Assembly: GCA_007922225.1 (NCBI GenBank)
Contig: ML679961.1
Location: forward strand, 5,315,702 to 5,379,701
Origin: Emydura subglobosa
Lineage: Eukaryota > Chordata > Testudines > Chelidae
Direction of reading: 5' to 3'
Length of the DNA: 64,000 nucleotides
Both the position numbers and the translations under genes were made by a program. Position 1 is the first letter of the stretch; the number at the start of each line of letters is the position of its first letter. The notes beneath the pieces were generated by a model that ran no database searches, had not been told where the DNA came from, and saw only the letters and a list, made by a program, of their open reading frames with translations. Of this stretch, positions 59,251-64,000 are shown one piece after another.

Positions 59251-60099
59251 TGGAAACACTAGGTAGTCAACGTGATAAGCGGTGGTCACAGCGAACAAAA
59301 ATGGCTCCAGGCTGGCATTCCTTTCACTTTAGGTAGCTCAGACCTTAGGCGCACCCATGACATCTCCGGCTCCCTGTTGGCATATTAAGCCATGAACTTT
59401 TAAAGACTGTATTTATTGGCACATTTGGTTTTATGGTGGGAAGTAGGCTGGAAAGTCTGAAGAAAGAGAATAAAACTCACACAAGGCACCATGGGATCAC
59501 ACAGTAGGGTTGATACGATAGCCTCATTACCTCCTTTCTCTTGCCAGGGGTATCTTACTGCCTACTAGCACTTAGTTTATTATTTACTTGTGGCCTGACC
59601 CAGCTTATTCCTTGATTAGTTCGGCCCCTCTCGTTTTAGAATTGAGGGACACAATCTCTCTGCTGGCCGGGGTTTCTTCTGTGGGAGGACTGCATGGGGG
59701 CCATTCAGGCAAGAGAAGGTTTTGGGAAATAATAGACCAGCGGGAGGCTGTCGTCACTGAACAGCGTACAATGAAACATGCTCACTCTGTAGATTGCAGT
59801 CTGAGGTGCCGGATTAGAAGGTGTTAAATTGTTCATTTCTAAAGTGGCATTAAGAGGACACCCCCCTTCTAATCACATCTGGCAACGTCTTCAAAATCCA
59901 CACGTCGAGGTGGGATTCCCCCCTGTGAACAGGGCATGTGAACTCTGCACTCCTTAAGACCTCTAGAGCAGCGTGGCCACTGACTGAGTATCCCCTCCTG
60001 GCCAGAGGTTGCTCTCCTCCACCTTCCCTGTTTTTCCCCCTCCTCAAGGCCCTTTAAGAACTCACAGTTCAAGAGGGTTTCAAACAATGCTCATAGCAG
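59251..60099. other. Unassigned sequence
   Basis: Nothing recognisable. The right part (about 59840-60099) may belong to the LTR-like block that follows. Confidence 0.3.
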
Positions 60100-60533
60100 G
60101 TCCCATTTATTTAGTCCTCTGCTGCAACACTCGCCCTCGCGTCCTCAAGCTCAGCTCAGTGTTTCTCTCTCCTAATTAGTCAAAAAATAACACAAAACCA
60201 CAATCTCACACAGTTTTCACCACAACTCCCCTGTACAATCCTTCCCCTACTTGTCCAGCCTTTCTCCCAAGCCTGCAGAGGTTTCTCCAGCTCTCTCCTG
60301 TTTCTACAGCTTTTTCCTTCCTGACTCAGGGCTGTGCCTGAGCCTTCTTGATCCCTCAAGTGTCTACAAACATAGCTGCGATCGCCTGAGCTCCCCCGCC
60401 CAACTCTACTGCCATTTCCTGCCCTTTTTATCCTGGGAACACATGACTCAACCCCGCTATACCTCATTCCGTAGTCAGGACTGGTTATGCCCCAGGCTCT
60501 GTCTCCAGACCATGGGCAAGCCAGCCTGTTACA
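60100..60533 (-). mobile_element. LTR-like block starting TGTAACAGG
   Basis: On the minus strand it begins TGTAACAGGCTGG at 60533. A TATA-like GGATAAAAAGGG lies about 100 bp later (60433-60422), then purine-rich sequence, then AATAAA at 60111-60106. The layout fits an LTR, but no CA end with a target duplication was found. No polypurine tract precedes it. Confidence 0.4.
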
Positions 60534-63214
60534 TGCCCGAAATAGGGCTTAAATGGAATTGAAGTGATACAGCAGCTCTGTGCTGGCCCACTGGAGTGAG
60601 TGTCACCCTAGGGAATGGGATTTGCCAAAGTGCTCAGTGCTGGTCTCACTGTGGTCCCACTGAAGTCAAAAGGAGTTTGATCAGAGGAAAAGTCAGGGAA
60701 GTTTGATGTAGGGAAAATGCGCAGACATCGCCCCAAAAACTCTGCAAAACCTGTTGCAGTTTTCACATCTGGTTTAGCAAGAATTGAATCTTCCATGTGC
60801 ACACAAAGTCACATTTTTTCAGAACAGCTTATCTAGTACCAGTCTGACACTTATAGTTCATGGCTGATCACCCTGCTACATGGCATGCTTCACTGCATAC
60901 AAAACTCAGCTGCTGTGGGACAAATTCAGCCCTGGAGTAAATAGGCACATTGCCACGGACTTATGATGTTGAAACCCTGCTTACATCAGAGCTGAATACG
61001 GCCATAGGTGGCTGCAGGTGTTGAATGGGGAACATAGAATGTGGCTATGCAGGCTTTGTTTGGGAAGACAGGACGAATCTTTCAGTCTAATAGATCAAGT
61101 ACAGCCGTTTAACCTCAGAGTGCATTTTCCAATTGTTGTACCCTGCTTTAGCCATGCAACCCAATTTGACTTCAAGCAGCGAAAAGTCTGTGCAACTTGG
61201 AAACGCTATCGTCTGATGTCAAAAAGAATGTACGAGATTGAAAGCAAATTAGGAATCCAGCCAGCTGTCCTGAAATAAGAAATATATATATAGAGAGAAG
61301 AGGAAAAACATTTTTGATCTTTTGATCTTTCTATCACAGGAAACCACAGAGCAAAGCGTAAGAGCAGAGCTGGCTTTCATCAGGTTAGACCATTGTAACG
61401 CTTCCCGAATAATATGCTTACTAATGAGTTCATCAAAATCACTACCTTTCATTCCATCTAAATGGTAGATTTATTTGTGCAGCTGCTAACGAGATATTTA
61501 ATCAATGGCACTCAATGGAGGGGAATCATGATTCTTATGAGTCATCACCAAAGGCATTTCAGATTCTTGCTGTACTTAGCATGACAAGGCACTCAAGTCA
61601 ATTTGGAACCAGCCTTTACTTTCTGGCTTTAATGCTTCCCCATAAAACTGGACCATTTGAATATAATATCAACCGATCCTTAGGATAGCTGGTATTTGTG
61701 CAGAGAATACAATACTGATCTAACATGTTGAACGTGCCAGGAATAAGGGTGTGATCCAAAGCCCATTGAAGTCAGTAGGAGTTCTCTGCTGAGCAAGTGA
61801 TGAAAAAAGTGGGATGTAGAAGCGGGCGTGTCAGCGACAGAAAGAAGCATGGTGGAAAGGTCAGAAATAATGGGGTCAAACTCAGCACGAATCACAGAGA
61901 GAGCTAGAATTGAACAATGGGTAGGGAAATTTCAAAAGAAAGAGAGCAAGAGGAATTGGGCCAAAGGAGAAGACTCTGAACAAGGAAGCCATAGCCATGA
62001 AGTTCCTAAGAGAAGTGTCTAAAGAAGCAACGCTTTAAATATATAGCAGCTGGTTCTCCTGTGTATTACTCAGTCATACAGCAATGTAGCTCCACTGGAA
62101 TGAATGGACCTCCACCAGCATGAAACTAATGTAAACCAAGCCCATAGCTTCTTTTGCCACAAGATATAAAGTCTACCATTTATCAGCCTTGACATGCTCT
62201 GTAGGTTTCATTCTGAGCAATTCTCCTGACAAACAATGTTTATTCAGAAATATTCCTCTATTTTTCCTACCTAGAAGTAAAGGCCGGATTCATTCCATCA
62301 GTAGCGTTAGGCCAGGGATAAATTTAATACCACAACTTTTTGACAATATCAAATTTACCTTAGAATGTGTATTTCAATGTGCCCTGAAAAATGGGGCCAA
62401 GACAATTTGAGCTGTAAATGTGGAAACTGTGGGGCAGACTCTCAGCTCTTGGAAACTGGCATGGCTCTATTGATGTCAAAGCCAATGTATATCCCCTGCA
62501 GGTCCGAGCCTATATGAGTAGAGTCCGGTTTAGATGAAGGAAATATCTCCATAATTTCTCAGCCGCAGAGTTCACCTCAGTCATGTCTGACATGGAATGG
62601 ATCTCCCAGACAATCCAATCAGCATTCTGGCTGGGTGAGAGAGATTCTGGATAGATGCATTTGTATTGAGGATCATGGAGGTGAAACGCTCGTTCAGCAT
62701 TTTTTCGGTTTCACATCTTCAGATTCGCACAGCGCTGTGGAGAGGGGCCCCACTGCTTTGTCATTTTATTTACTACCAACTTCCCTCATCTGACAGATCA
62801 TCTTTGGCTAGGGACAGATCATTCTGACCAAGTGAAATGAGCCATTTTGTATGTATAGAAGGGATGAGAGAGGAACTGTGTGTGTTGAGCACTGCAGGAA
62901 CCTTCTGCTGAAAATATTCTAGGACAATGTAAAAAATTGCACAATGTGAGTTGAATAATTAGGATAAGAATAATTTGTTAAATCCACCTGGGCAATATGC
63001 AGAGAGGCAAAGGTTAAAGGCCAGGCCAATCTGTTGCCTCCACCCCTGAGTAAGTGGGCATCAAACAAGCAGACCTGGAATTGCTTGTTACTACTCAAAG
63101 AGTCACAGTTCAGTCCTGCCCTCTTCTTGCTCCAGAGGGATGCAATCTGCATCAGAATTACTGCTAGTGCAATTTATATCCCCACTGTGCTGGCTGGTGT
63201 ACGGGGCAGGGGTT
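60534..63214. other. Unassigned sequence; half foldback near 61745
   Basis: 'gatccaaagcccattgaagt' at 61754 is a half copy of the palindromic family at 9811. No gene is supported: the 86-codon frame at 61018-61278 has no recognisable motif. Confidence 0.35.
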
Positions 63215-63247
63215 GGGTTGAAGATATGCCTGGGTTGAAGATATGCT
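63215..63247 (+). repeat. 17-bp tandem duplication
   Basis: 'gggttgaagatatgcct' is followed at once by 'gggttgaagatatgctt'. Confidence 0.9.
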
Positions 63248-64000
63248 TACATCCCACCCACTCCCCACCATCCTGCAGAGGAAGGGGAGTAGTGGCCTTA
63301 CAGCTGCTGCTTTCCCCCCAAGCTGTGACCCAGGGAAATAAAGGACTTTGTTTGACTCACATATCAGTCCTTGCTTTACACTTGATCAGTGCAGCTACGT
63401 GCCCCCCTTACTCCGAGTGGATTGCGGGGTGTCAGTGTAGCCCTACAGAAGTACTTTGTTAACGATTTTTTTAAAATGAGGAATAAATTCCCACTTTTGT
63501 ACTTAGTTCCTTATGTCTTCAGAGTGACTGTAACGATCACCAGCACATTTGCCGTTGATCAATATGCAGTGATTTGCTTTGGACTTTCATGCTTTTGATT
63601 AGCCACGCGTCTGACACGGCAATCCTGGCCGGCAGGATTGTTTGGAATTCCATCTGGAGTTCTCTTTCGGTGAATTTCATACTCTAAACAACAGTTGTTC
63701 AGAATGAGATCGTTAGCACTGCGATCACCTGAGATAAATTAGCGAGAATTCTTTGAAAGGATTTGATAGGACTCTGATTTTGTTGCATAATCTTCGGCAT
63801 TTTGATCACTCACGTTAGCATTCAATCACATCGCTTGAGACATCATCAGTGCTTCTGTTTTACCTTCCGTCTACCTGAGAGAGCACACTGAGATAGGGCC
63901 AGGTTGTGCCATTCTTACTCACACTAGATTGGATTGCCACTGTCCTTCCTCATCTGAGTAAAGGAAATTAAAGCCATCCACTTTTTTCCCCCTGCCTGGC
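63248..64000. other. Unassigned sequence; possible conserved block 63470-63870
   Basis: The stretch 63470-63870 looks single-copy, with several isolated CpGs ('ccacgcgtctgacacgg', 'gagatcgttagcactgcgat') and the inverted word 'aacaacagttgtt'. No exon signal or gene is visible. Confidence 0.25.

Overview
This window looks like non-coding nuclear DNA from a sauropsid reptile, most probably a turtle. The main evidence is many CR1-clade LINE fragments. Several have the 3' ends typical of turtle and archosaur CR1: an ATTCTATG-type tail and the phrase 'gaggtcatctagtcca' read on the opposite strand. MIR/L2-type repeats, short palindromic sauropsid repeats and generally CpG-poor sequence agree with this. 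I found no intact protein-coding gene, rRNA, functional tRNA gene, CRISPR array, operon or other bacterial feature. Almost all open frames of 60-200 codons are chance frames or pieces of transposons.

Layout. 0-8 kb: old CR1-like fragments, a palindromic repeat with tRNA-like arms (about 4.18-4.5 kb), the C-terminal end of a non-CR1 LINE reverse transcriptase (4.86-5.39 kb), an antisense SINE and a degenerate tandem duplication. 8-18 kb: foldback repeats, MIR-type SINEs, a CR1 end and AT-rich sequence. 18.5-22.7 kb is the GC-rich part. It holds a CpG-island-like patch, an LTR-like start, and a 907-bp interval bounded by direct repeats that carries an in-frame 39-bp minisatellite in a 144-codon frame. 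23.5-24.4 kb: a solo LTR with a 5-bp target duplication sits inside an antisense CR1. 24.4-37 kb: scattered fragments, a probable LTR edge next to a purine tract at 31.09 kb, and a CR1 end at 34.8 kb. 37.9-42 kb: a 1.7-kb antisense CR1 with recognisable reverse-transcriptase motifs, then a 2.4-kb sense fragment of the non-CR1 LINE with a destroyed catalytic box. 42-50 kb: L2-type tails, a CpG-containing 88-codon antisense frame of unknown identity, and an L3/CR1 fragment. 50.4-53.3 kb: a long antisense CR1, then a CR1-in-CR1 nested insertion. 53.3-64 kb: mostly unassigned AT-rich sequence with a few SINE/L2 pieces and one LTR-like block.

The elements do not act together as a system. The window is a layered record of retrotransposition. 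The best-supported structural observations are the solo LTR with exact target duplication, the nested CR1, and the CAHD/FADN decay of reverse-transcriptase catalytic boxes. The items most worth testing are the 21.6-22.6 kb GC-rich repeat-coding interval, the CpG-rich patch at 18.55-18.9 kb and the antisense frame at 44.26-44.57 kb. Element family names come from memory of consensus phrases, not from a database search.
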